Origin: Saccharophagus sp. K07
Lineage (GTDB): Bacteria; Pseudomonadota; Gammaproteobacteria; Pseudomonadales; Cellvibrionaceae
Assembly (NCBI RefSeq): GCF_014336955.1
Contig: NZ_QRAI01000005.1
Location: 124,001 to 188,000 of the forward strand
Reading direction: 5' to 3'
Length of the DNA: 64,000 nt
Shown: positions 19,040-26,458 of the stretch, in pieces
Position numbering within the stretch: the stretch's first letter is position 1
Layout: each line of letters starts with the position of its first letter
Notes under the pieces: generated by a model
Database searches by the model: none
Seen by the model: the letters and a program-made list of their open reading frames with translations, nothing else
What the model was told of the DNA's origin: nothing
Translations under genes and position numbers: made by a program

Positions 19040-19314
19040 ATGGAAACCATCCCATTCGACGACTTTTTAAAAATCGAACTTCGCGTCGGACGCATTATCA
19101 GTGCATCTGTATTCAATGAAGCTCGCAAGCCAGCTTATGTTCTGTAGGTCGATTTTGGAGAAGAAATCGGCATCAAAAAATCCAGCGCCCAGATAACAGC
19201 TCTGTATCAGCCAGAGGAATTAGCAGGAAAACTCGTCGTAGCCGTAATCAATTTTCCCCAAAGCAGATTGGCAACTCAAAAGCTGCAAAATTTTCGTCGC
19301 CGTTTGATGCTTAA
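19040..19314 (+). pseudogene. decayed CsaA-like tRNA-binding protein gene
   Basis: Translation from the ATG at 19040 gives a clear CsaA/YgjH-type tRNA-binding domain start (FDDFLKIELRVGRI, then EARKPAYVL). A TAG at 19145-19147 interrupts it at codon 36. In the same frame the domain resumes with VDFGEEIGIKKSSAQITALY, through to VVAVINFP. A one-base deletion in the run of C near 19257-19260 then shifts the frame: the shifted reading gives PPKQIGNSKAA, matching the family's NFPPKQIG. The last third (substrate-loop region) is missing; the shifted frame ends at 19314, where the neighbouring minus-strand gene also ends. Two lesions and truncation make a functional product very unlikely. Confidence 0.85.
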
Positions 19315-19757
19315 TTTGAAGTGAAAAACTGAACGCAGGGGCGCCGATAAGGGTCGTAGAAGCCGAGATATTTGACGGGAATATCCGTCCTGGCTCCATT
19401 TTGAAAAAAATCTGTCGATAGCAAAAAAGTAGAAACTATATTGTTTTCCATTCGTCTCCACGGATGTCCCTTTGGTAATAATTGATAGGGTGTAATTACG
19501 GAAAATAGTTCCGCAAATGTCCCCAGAAAGCGTAGTCGATCGGCGTATTCTTTTCTTGTCTCGATATACTCGACGCTGAATTGTTTAAAAATTTCCACCT
19601 CAATTTTAAGTGGGCGCAAGCGGTTGCGCAGTATTGCCACTATTATATCTGTCTCAGTTGCGGTGGCCCAAGATCTGAAAAGTGCAGCGCCGGAGGCGGC
19701 TAAAAAGCCTAGCCCAGAAAAGAGCAAAAGATTTCTTCGCGTTAGTTTGCCAGCCAT
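19311..19757 (-). CDS. small Tat-signal subunit partner of the GMC oxidoreductase
   Basis: 148 residues. The N-terminus LTRRNLLLFSGLGFLAASG carries a twin-arginine motif and a hydrophobic stretch, so it should be exported folded. The rest (about 35-148) has no recognised domain but resembles the small subunit (subunit 3/gamma) that accompanies FAD-dependent sugar dehydrogenases, in which the small subunit carries the Tat signal for the whole complex. The start lies 15 bases downstream of the stop of the GMC gene on the same strand. It is inferred to ferry the GMC enzyme, which has no signal peptide, into the periplasm. Confidence 0.65.
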   Translation of the reverse strand: MAGKLTRRNLLLFSGLGFLAASGAALFRSWATATETDIIVAILRNRLRPLKIEVEIFKQFSVEYIETRKEYADRLRFLGTFAELFSVITPYQLLPKGHPWRRMENNIVSTFLLSTDFFQNGARTDIPVKYLGFYDPYRRPCVQFFTSN

Positions 19758-19772
19758 GGTTAGTCCCTTAAT

Positions 19773-21203
19773 TTAAGTCAGAAGTTTATAAGCGCTGCGT
19801 AGAGAAAGAGCGGAAAGGATAAGAGTCGGATTGGCAGCCGGGCAGGTTGGAAATGCACCGGAACCCAGCGCCAAGAGGTTGCGCACACGGTGATGCACGA
19901 GTTGGGGGTCTACAACGCTTGTGTTGGGATCGAGGCCCATGCGGGTAGTGCCATGAATATGAGCGGAGCCGCGGAGACTTTTATCTTCCTCTGAGTTGAT
20001 AACATAATCCTCAACGGGTAGGCCATCCAACAGCATTTCCACTCTGCGTTTTACATCTGCAATACCTCGCTTCATATAATCCGAATATTCAGCATATTCA
20101 ACTTGCATGCGACCGTCAGGCGCGACGGTCACTCTGTTGTGTGGCTCTGGGATATCTTCAAAAACGAATTTTAAAAGTCCTACGTGACGCCACTTTCCAA
20201 ATTCTGCGCGCAACCATGGGATGTTGTAATTTTCCACTACACAGCCGGGAATCCGGTTTCGATTGGGTTCATTCAAAAACATGATGCCCAACCCTGTCAC
20301 ACGCTGGCCGCCGTCGTAATTTTCTACGCCGTCGAGGTTTACGCGCACGTCTACGTCAATCTGCTCATTCAAATAACGCCCCAGTGCGTAATCATTAAGA
20401 CCTGAATTAAGCAATATATAAGGAGTAGCAATTGCGTGGGCTCCGACGGCGACAAGATCGGCGAAAGCCTCTTGTTCTTTGCCATCGCGTCTATAAGTGA
20501 CTCCTTTTGCCATTTCATTTTCGATAATGACTGCTTTTACGTCGGCCCCTGTAATTAAAGTCACGCGAGGGTCCTGATAAATATCTCGCATGTAGAGGTC
20601 GACCTGAAACTTTGCGCCGATTGGACAGACCGAACAGACGCCATTGTTACAACAAGGCGCGCGCCCAACCGAATAATGTGATGCGCGCGCGCTGGGCATG
20701 GCAGTGTATTGATCCCCGTATTTAGCTTGAAACAGCCTGTCTAGGGCATTAAGGCGATGAGCTGGGGCCGGGTAGGGGCGCGAACGGGGGTATTCAGCGC
20801 ATTCAGCGCCCGCGATTCCCATAATGTCTTCTGCTTCTGCCAAATAAGGCTCGAGTTCATGGTAGTCGAAAGGCCAGTCCTCTCCTACGCCGTGCAGGGT
20901 GCGAGTTTTAAAGTCGCTGGGATGTAAACGAGGAGTATTTCCAGTCCAGCAGGCGCCGCCACCAAACGCGATATTCTGGATCCACGATTTTTGGGGGGTG
21001 AGGTTGTGTAGATCTTTTTCGAAATCGTATGGTGTATTGGTGATGTTTTGGAGTTTCCAGCTGTAGGGAATATCTTCACCTTTTTCCAGCACCAAAACTC
21101 GCACATCTTGGCCGGAGAGGGAAAGATATTTTTTTAGAAAAAATGAAGAGGCAAACCCGGTGCCTACGATAATGGTAGTGTAATAGTCACGCTTTAGATT
21201 CAT
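19773..21203 (-). CDS. GMC family FAD-dependent oxidoreductase
   Basis: 476 residues. The N-terminal FAD-binding motif (TIIVGTGFASSFFLKKYL) and the GGGACWTGNTPR segment are those of glucose-methanol-choline oxidoreductases. The C-terminal SAHIHGTTRMG and NPTLILSALSLRSA carry the expected active-site His and FAD contacts. A cysteine-rich stretch, CCNNGVCSVCPIGAKF at about 184-199, resembles the iron-sulfur-type insert of gluconate/fructose dehydrogenase large subunits. It lacks a signal peptide; the next gene supplies a Tat signal. No cytochrome c subunit gene is adjacent. The substrate is unknown; a sugar or sugar alcohol is likely given the mannanase gene opposite. Confidence 0.85.
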   Translation of the reverse strand: MNLKRDYYTTIIVGTGFASSFFLKKYLSLSGQDVRVLVLEKGEDIPYSWKLQNITNTPYDFEKDLHNLTPQKSWIQNIAFGGGACWTGNTPRLHPSDFKTRTLHGVGEDWPFDYHELEPYLAEAEDIMGIAGAECAEYPRSRPYPAPAHRLNALDRLFQAKYGDQYTAMPSARASHYSVGRAPCCNNGVCSVCPIGAKFQVDLYMRDIYQDPRVTLITGADVKAVIIENEMAKGVTYRRDGKEQEAFADLVAVGAHAIATPYILLNSGLNDYALGRYLNEQIDVDVRVNLDGVENYDGGQRVTGLGIMFLNEPNRNRIPGCVVENYNIPWLRAEFGKWRHVGLLKFVFEDIPEPHNRVTVAPDGRMQVEYAEYSDYMKRGIADVKRRVEMLLDGLPVEDYVINSEEDKSLRGSAHIHGTTRMGLDPNTSVVDPQLVHHRVRNLLALGSGAFPTCPAANPTLILSALSLRSAYKLLT

Positions 21204-21379
21204 ATGATCTTTGCACTAGATAGGCCGAAGTTTGCTTGACGAGACGAAACGATTCTAACGGTAAACGCGCTTATGATTCCAGCTAAAACCCTTACGGCTT
21301 CGCAGATACAAGAAGCACCGACCAAAACCCCAAATTAGTTGTTGTTACTTTCTCGCCACATTCGTGACCAAGTCTACGA

Positions 21380-21430
21380 AACACGTGTTCTCCTCGGATG
21401 CACCCGCTCCTATAATGTAACCCGTTACAT
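21380..21430. promoter_or_regulatory. two palindromes and a consensus -10 between GMC and mannanase genes
   Basis: AACACGTGTT at 21380-21389 is a perfect palindrome. ATGTAAC-CC-GTTACAT at 21415-21430 is a perfect 7-bp inverted repeat that overlaps a perfect TATAAT at 21411-21416. The arrangement suggests a repressor operator on the mannanase promoter. The sequence resembles LacI/GntR-type sugar operators in general form. Confidence 0.5.
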
Positions 21431-21528
21431 CGCTTTTCTGACTAAAAAATGATCATTTTCGGGCTGGGGCAGGGGTAGAGAGGGTCTTTCGCTCGGAAGG
21501 GACTGGTGACAATCGCGGAGTGAAAATA

Positions 21529-22756
21529 ATGAATAAGCAAGCCATAAAGGCTCTTTTGAGAGGATGTGTGTTGGGTGCTGGGGCCTGGGTCCCGTCCGTT
21601 TGGGCGGGATTTTCTGTGTCGGGTACGCAGTTGTTGGATGGCAATGGCCAGCCGTTTGTGATGCGCGGGATTAATCATGCGCACACTTGGTATTCCAATA
21701 AAACCAATAGCGCAATTGCGGATATCGCAAAAACGGGCGCAAATACAGTACGGGTGGTTTTGTCGAATGGGACGCATCGCGAAGGGTGGATAAAAACGCC
21801 GGTAAGCGAAGTCAGAGAAATTATTAACCTGTGCAAAAGCAACAAGCTGATTTGTATGTTGGAAGTGCATGACACCACAGGTTACGGTGAAAAAGCGGAG
21901 GCAACGGCTGTCGCGCAGGCAGGCTTATTGGGCGGAAATCGCTGATACGCTGAAAGGTCAGGAAGATTATGTGCTGATTAATATCGGCAATGAGCCTTTT
22001 GGTAATGGTCGTCCGGCGAGTGATTGGATCAATGCGCACCGTTCAGCAATTCAAACAATTCGCAGTGCCGGTTTGACGCATACGCTGGTGGTGGATGCAC
22101 CGAGCTGGGGTCAGGATTGGGAGAAGCAAATGTTGAATAATGCTTTTCAAGTGGCGGATGCGGATTATCTGAATAACACCATTTTTAGTGTTCATATGTA
22201 TCAGGTGTATCAAAATTACGACACTATCCGCAATTACGTCAGCTCGTTTATGAATCAGCACAATTTGCCAATTATTATCGGTGAATTTGGTGCGGACCAT
22301 CAGGGTGACTTCGTCGATGCGGAATCGATTATGCGCGTCGGGCAGGAGTTTGATATCGGTTATATCGGCTGGTCCTGGTCCGGAAATGGTTCTTGCTGTA
22401 CCACGTTGGATATAGTGCTGAATTTCAATCCCTCCAATCTTTCCAGTTGGGGCAATTTGTTGCTCAACAGCCTCAACGGTATTAAGGCAACGTCAAAATT
22501 GGCAACGGTTTATTCGGGTAATATCGGCTCTTCCAGTTCAAGTAATTCTTCCAGTTCAAGTAATTCTTCCAGTTCAAGTAATTCTTCCAGTTCCTCCAGC
22601 TCAAGCAGTTCGAGTTCTTCGTCAAGCAGCTCTTCATCCGGCGGTGATAACACTTCGAGTGGTGGTGGCAGTAGTGGTGGCAGTTTGGATTTGCTGGGTA
22701 TGTTGATAATGGTGCTCGCGGGTTGGGGGCGCGTAGGGTTGATGCGCGAACCTTAA
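21529..22756 (+). pseudogene. frameshifted GH5 (subfamily 8-like) beta-mannanase with Ser linker and GlyGly-CTERM-like tail
   Basis: The first frame (ATG 21529, CGGAG ribosome binding site) encodes a signal peptide and the start of a GH5_8-type mannanase (MRGINHAHTWY, ANTVRVVLSNGTHREGW, LEVHDTTGYGE) and stops at 21943-21945. The second frame continues without loss as YWAEIADTLKGQEDY and carries both catalytic glutamates (INIGNEPFG and IIIGEFGADH). The frames join near 21915-21925, at a GCAGGCAGGC repeat, so a 1- or 4-base insertion explains the break. The C-terminus has a poly-Ser/Asn linker, a GGGSSGGS motif, a hydrophobic helix and basic end, like GlyGly-CTERM substrates of rhombosortase. 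Repaired length is about 408 residues. A sequencing error is possible. Confidence 0.85.
22529..22582 (+). repeat. three exact 18-bp repeats in the Ser linker
   Basis: Three perfect tandem copies of an 18-bp unit encode SSSSSN three times within the poly-serine linker. Such linkers join catalytic domains to other modules or anchors in Cellvibrio-type glycosidases. Copy number may vary by slippage. Confidence 0.85.
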
Positions 22757-22776
22757 GGAGATTAAACGTTCTTCGC

Positions 22777-22815
22777 GAGCTCTGGGTTATATCAGCCCAG
22801 GGGCTCTCTTTTTTT
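22777..22815 (+). terminator. terminator after the mannanase gene
   Basis: A hairpin with arms GAGCTCTGGG and CCCAGGGGCTC (small bulges, 9-base loop) is followed by TCTTTTTTT. It lies 20 bases after the stop. Confidence 0.7.
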
Positions 22816-22874
22816 AAGGAGAATTCAGGGATACTGGCAGGTCTTATATTGCAGTTCTGGACTAGAGGCGGGCC

Positions 22875-23297
22875 ATGTTGACGATCACATCCAATGTGTC
22901 GATTCCGGATGAGGAAATCGAATTAACAGCGATTCGCGCGCAGGGTTCGGGTGGGCAGAACGTTAATAAGGTTTCGTCGGCAATTCATCTGCGCTTCGAT
23001 ATCCCCAATTCGAGCCTGCCGGACTTTTATAAAAGTCGCTTGTTGGATTTAAAAGACAGTCGCATCAGCAAAGAGGGTGTGCTGATTATCAAGGCGCAGC
23101 AGTTTCGCACGCAGGAGAAAAATCGGGATGATGCGCTGAATCGGCTGCGCGAGTTGATACTCGGCGCAATTAAAGTCCAGAAAACCCGCCACGCGACCAA
23201 GCCCACCAAAAGTTCCAAGAAGAAGCGCATGGATGAAAAGTCGCGCCGCGGTGAGATCAAGTCACTCCGGCGGACTCGTGTCTCGACTGACGACTGA
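22875..23297 (+). CDS. arfB: alternative ribosome-rescue factor B
   Basis: 140 residues, the normal length. ArfB (YaeJ) hydrolyses peptidyl-tRNA on ribosomes stalled without a stop codon. The catalytic GGQ is in AIRAQGSGGQNVNKVSSAIH, and the C-terminal tail is Lys/Arg-rich (KKKRMDEKSRRGEIKSLRR), as needed to occupy the empty mRNA channel. Its last 36 bases overlap the end of the convergent AI-2E transporter gene. Confidence 0.95.
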   Translation: MLTITSNVSIPDEEIELTAIRAQGSGGQNVNKVSSAIHLRFDIPNSSLPDFYKSRLLDLKDSRISKEGVLIIKAQQFRTQEKNRDDALNRLRELILGAIKVQKTRHATKPTKSSKKKRMDEKSRRGEIKSLRRTRVSTDD

Positions 23298-24356
23298 TGC
23301 GCCTTCCACATGAGTGTCGTGCAGCCATTCCCGCCACATAGCTACCAGCAGCGCCATTAACACCGGGCCGACGAAAAGGCCGACCAGTCCCATGGTTTTG
23401 ACGCCGCCGATCAAACCGAAAAAGGTGGGCAAAAACGGCAGTTTAATGGGGCCGCCTACCAATCTGGGGCGCAGGGTTTTATCGACGATAAACAACTCGA
23501 TGCTGCCCCATAAAAACAAACCGACACCGCCGGATACATTGCCGGTGCCAATCAGGTAAATGGATAGCAAGGTGAAGCTTAAAGGCGCGCCACCGGGGAT
23601 CAGCGCCATAAAGCCGGTGAGGACGCCGAAGGTAACGGGCGAGGGAACGCCTGCGATCCAATAGGCAACACCCAGTACAACGCCTTCGCCTATAGCAATA
23701 AGCCCCATGCCGATCACCGTGGAGCTGACGGTAGCGGGTACTACGCGGGAAAAACGGCGCCAGCGTACGGAGAGAACGCGTTCGCCAATCCGGTCTACCT
23801 GCGCCGCGATGGAGTGTCCGTCTTTGTAAAGGAAGAAAAGGGTAATCAGCATAAACAGCAGGGTGAGCAACAAGCTGGCGACGCTGGAGCTGAGCGACCA
23901 AACCCATTTGGAAATGCCGCCGATGTTTTTACCGCTGACAACACTCAGAACATAAGAAGGGCCGTGTGGTTCGTTGAGGTAATCGTTCCACTGGGTCGTC
24001 AGCCACTCGCCCACCCCCGGTAGAGAAGCCAGCCAGGGCGGTGCAGGAATACCGGTTTGGTTGGCGGTGTGAAACCACTCGATCCAGCCGCTGGCTTCGC
24101 GGAAGGCATAGGCCATGGCGATAGAGATAGGGATGACAAGACAGAGGAGAATCAGGCCTATGGCAATGCTGGAGGCGAGGATTCGCCGGTTATTGCACAG
24201 CTCGGTGAGCCGTTTGAAAAGTGGCCAGCTGGCGAAGCAGATAATTAGTGCCGCCACCACCGGAATGGCAAAGCCGATGAAGAAGAACACACCGGCCACC
24301 AAAACCAAGACAAGTAAAACTCGAGCTACGGTACTGTCGCTGAATAATGGGTTCAC
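23262..24356 (-). CDS. AI-2E family (PerM/YdiK-type) membrane transporter
   Basis: With a GTG start at 24356 (AGAG about 8 bases upstream) the protein has 364 residues, the usual family length; a longer reading from an ATG at 24545 would add about 63 atypical residues. Helices cluster at about 10-70, with a large soluble region at about 85-145. A C-terminal set of helices contains the family pattern FGVLTGFMALIPGGAP and later GLVGLFVGPVLMALL. Members include a proposed AI-2 exporter and Na+/H+ antiporters, so the substrate is uncertain. It converges on arfB. Confidence 0.85.
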   Translation of the reverse strand: MNPLFSDSTVARVLLVLVLVAGVFFFIGFAIPVVAALIICFASWPLFKRLTELCNNRRILASSIAIGLILLCLVIPISIAMAYAFREASGWIEWFHTANQTGIPAPPWLASLPGVGEWLTTQWNDYLNEPHGPSYVLSVVSGKNIGGISKWVWSLSSSVASLLLTLLFMLITLFFLYKDGHSIAAQVDRIGERVLSVRWRRFSRVVPATVSSTVIGMGLIAIGEGVVLGVAYWIAGVPSPVTFGVLTGFMALIPGGAPLSFTLLSIYLIGTGNVSGGVGLFLWGSIELFIVDKTLRPRLVGGPIKLPFLPTFFGLIGGVKTMGLVGLFVGPVLMALLVAMWREWLHDTHVEGASVVSRDTSPPE

Positions 24357-24601
24357 GAATTGTCTCTGTAAGGCCAATAGGGGCAACCATCTGCCACAAG
24401 CGGCAAGATGGCCATTTCTTCTAATTTTCACCGCGAACGCCGGATGCATCAGTGCGTTCGCAATCATCGATTGAACCAAGTATAGGCACGAGCGCCGTAA
24501 TACTACGAGAAGACCAGCGCTGGCACCAACTGTTCCGCCGCTCACATCAGAAGATTCCCCGCACGCTCAGCGGCATAGTTAGGCTCGGCGGCTTATCGGC
24601 T
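24357..24601. other. non-coding gap between the AI-2E and Blh-like genes
   Basis: About 245 bases remain if the GTG start of the AI-2E gene is accepted. No gene or clear terminator was seen; it should hold the AI-2E promoter. Confidence 0.35.
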
Positions 24602-25477
24602 TTATTCATCGGCGCGGCTGCGAATTGGAATCTTTAGATAGCGCACCCCGTTACTCTCTGCCGGAGGGAGTTGCCCCGCCTTGATATTCACTTGAATGGA
24701 CGGCAGCAAGAGTTGCGGGGCGGGCAGCTTGGCGTCGCGCGCGTTGCGCGTGGTGACAAAATGCTCCTTGGTAATGCCTTCGTGCACGTGAATATTGTGG
24801 GCGCGTTGTTCCGCGACTGTGGTGGTCCAGCAATGTTCCTGCCGGCCAGGCGCTTTGTAGTCGTGACAAAGATGGATGATGGTTTCATCCGGAAAGGCTA
24901 GCAGGCGTTGGATGGAGGTGTACAAGGTCTCGGCGCTGCCACCGGGAAAATCGGCGCGTGCGGTGCCGTAATCCGGCATAAACAAGGTGTCACCGACAAA
25001 CAAATTTCCGTCCACGTAGTAGGACACGCAGGCAGGGGTATGCCCGGGCGTGTGCAGTACCTCAATAAACGTTTCGCCTAGCGGAATGCGCTCGCCATCC
25101 TTTAGCAAACGATCAAATTCACTGCCATCCAGGGACACATCGTCCAAATTAAAAACAGGGCGAAATAGTCTTTGCACCTCGCGGATATGCTCGCCGATGG
25201 CAAGCGGAGCGCCGGTTTTAAGCTTTAAGTAATGGGCGGAGCTCAGGTGATCCGCATGAGCGTGAGTTTCCAAAATCCATTGCAGGGAAAGCTGATGCTC
25301 GTCGAGAAAAGCCAATAATAAATCCGCCGACGTGGTCGAGAATTTGCCGCTGGGATGATCATAATCCAGCACCGGATCAATAATGACCGCGTGATGTTTT
25401 TTGTTTTCCCACAGCACATAACTGACGGTGCTGGTCGCCTCATCGAAGAATGATCGGATTTTAATACGTGATGGCAT
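24602..25477 (-). CDS. blh: Blh-like metallo-beta-lactamase-fold persulfide dioxygenase
   Basis: 291 residues. The metal-binding HAHADH motif is at 72-77, with further ligands in LHTPGHTPAC and FVGDTLFMPD and in HLCHDYKAPGR. This is the pattern of the ETHE1/Blh group, which oxidises glutathione persulfide to sulfite. It is transcribed divergently from a BigR-type regulator, a rhodanese and a sulfite exporter, the standard bigR operon content. Sulfite made by this enzyme would leave through the TauE protein. The promoter is overlapping and symmetric with that of bigR. Confidence 0.88.
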   Translation of the reverse strand: MPSRIKIRSFFDEATSTVSYVLWENKKHHAVIIDPVLDYDHPSGKFSTTSADLLLAFLDEHQLSLQWILETHAHADHLSSAHYLKLKTGAPLAIGEHIREVQRLFRPVFNLDDVSLDGSEFDRLLKDGERIPLGETFIEVLHTPGHTPACVSYYVDGNLFVGDTLFMPDYGTARADFPGGSAETLYTSIQRLLAFPDETIIHLCHDYKAPGRQEHCWTTTVAEQRAHNIHVHEGITKEHFVTTRNARDAKLPAPQLLLPSIQVNIKAGQLPPAESNGVRYLKIPIRSRADE

Positions 25478-25490
25478 GGCAGCTCCTCGA

Positions 25491-25545
25491 TTGACAAACT
25501 ATTTAAGATGTCTATTATATAAGCATTGTCTTAACGATGTGTCAA
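25491..25545. promoter_or_regulatory. symmetric divergent promoter/operator of the persulfide regulon
   Basis: TTGACA at 25491-25496 (plus) and its mirror TGTCAA at 25540-25545 (TTGACA on the minus strand) flank a shared AT-rich centre CTATTATATAAG. Plus-strand TATTAT at 25513-25518 (16-bp spacing) and minus-strand TTATAT at 25522-25517 (17-bp spacing) serve as -10 elements. Nested inside is the inverted repeat TTAAGA (25503-25508)/TCTTAA (25529-25534), the best candidate for BigR binding. One bound regulator would silence both promoters. Confidence 0.7.
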
Positions 25546-25596
25546 ACAGAGCGGACCTATGTTTTGCCAAGCGTATGGCGGAGGTGTTGCTGGAAA

Positions 25597-25911
25597 ATGA
25601 AGGTGAAAAAATTGAGTGTCGAAACTTTTATGCGCGACGGTGCGCAACAGGCGGCGGCTTTTTTGCGACTGTTGAGCAATGAAAATCGCCTGCTGATTCT
25701 CTGTTTGCTGTTGCAGCATAAAGAGTTGAGTGCGGGTGCACTCAACGAATCCCTCGACTTGACGCAGCCAGCGCTGTCGCAACACCTGAGTAAACTGCGC
25801 GAGGAAGGCCTGATTACCTACCGTCGCGAGGCGCAAACTCTGTATTACCGCATTGCCAATCCGGATGTCGCCAAGCTGATCGATACATTAAAAACCATTT
25901 TTTGTCCGTAA
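25597..25911 (+). CDS. bigR: BigR/YgaV-type ArsR-family persulfide-responsive repressor
   Basis: 104 residues from the ATG at 25597, which has GGAGGT 11 bases upstream; an upstream ATG at 25537 would add 20 atypical residues. The winged helix has the recognition region LDLTQPALSQHLSKLREEGL. Two cysteines, C36 in LILCLLL and C103 next to the C-terminus, match the pair that forms a tetrasulfide link in BigR/SqrR sensors of sulfane sulfur. It lies first in an operon with rhodanese and tauE and faces blh across a shared operator, so it probably represses both directions until persulfide accumulates. Confidence 0.88.
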   Translation: MKVKKLSVETFMRDGAQQAAAFLRLLSNENRLLILCLLLQHKELSAGALNESLDLTQPALSQHLSKLREEGLITYRREAQTLYYRIANPDVAKLIDTLKTIFCP

Positions 25912-25942
25912 CCTGTTGCCCAATTGGGTAAGGAGTAGCGTT

Positions 25943-26458
25943 ATGAGTTTGCCCAATATTAACCCTGGCGAAGCGTCGCGGCTGATTCAGGAAGGTGCGG
26001 TTGTTATTGATATTCGCGGTGCCGACGAATATGCGCGCGAACATATTCAGGTGGCGAAAAATATTCCACTGGACGAGTTATCGCCGGACAAGCTTGCGTT
26101 TGTGAATCATCAAAAAGTGATTTTTCATTGCCGTTCCGGCATGCGCACGTCTGCCAATGCACAGCGCTTGGCGGAGGTGGTGAAAACCGAAGCGTTTATT
26201 TTGGCTGGCGGACTTGATGCTTGGAAAAAGGCGCAACAGCCAGTGGTAAAAGATTCCTCGCAACCGCTGGAAATGCAGCGACAAGTGCAAATTGGCGCGG
26301 GTTTTTTGGCTTTAACCGGTTGTGTTCTCGGCTTGACGATATCGCCTAAATTTCACTATCTGTCGGGATTTATCGGCGCAGGGCTTTTATTGGCGGGCAT
26401 CACCGGTTTTTGCGGTATGGCAAAAATACTTGCGCATATGCCGTGGAATAAACGCTGA
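25943..26458 (+). CDS. ygaP: membrane rhodanese with DUF2892 tail (YgaP type)
   Basis: 171 residues from the ATG at 25943, preceded by AAGGAG. The rhodanese domain (about 1-105) has active-site loop FHCRSGMRTSAN with C63. Two membrane helices of the DUF2892 type (about 117-165, ending GMAKILAHMPW) anchor it in the inner membrane, as in E. coli YgaP, which also sits next to an ArsR-family regulator, YgaV. It transfers sulfane sulfur during sulfide detoxification. Its stop overlaps the tauE start. Confidence 0.9.
   Translation: MSLPNINPGEASRLIQEGAVVIDIRGADEYAREHIQVAKNIPLDELSPDKLAFVNHQKVIFHCRSGMRTSANAQRLAEVVKTEAFILAGGLDAWKKAQQPVVKDSSQPLEMQRQVQIGAGFLALTGCVLGLTISPKFHYLSGFIGAGLLLAGITGFCGMAKILAHMPWNKR

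Noticed and set aside
22529-22582. 18-bp repeats as a CRISPR-like or mobile repeat
   Set aside because: They are in frame and encode the poly-Ser linker.
21869-22756. Second mannanase half as an independent gene from ATG 21869
   Set aside because: The first residues are out of family, the region starts inside the domain, and no ribosome binding site is present; a frameshift is a better explanation.
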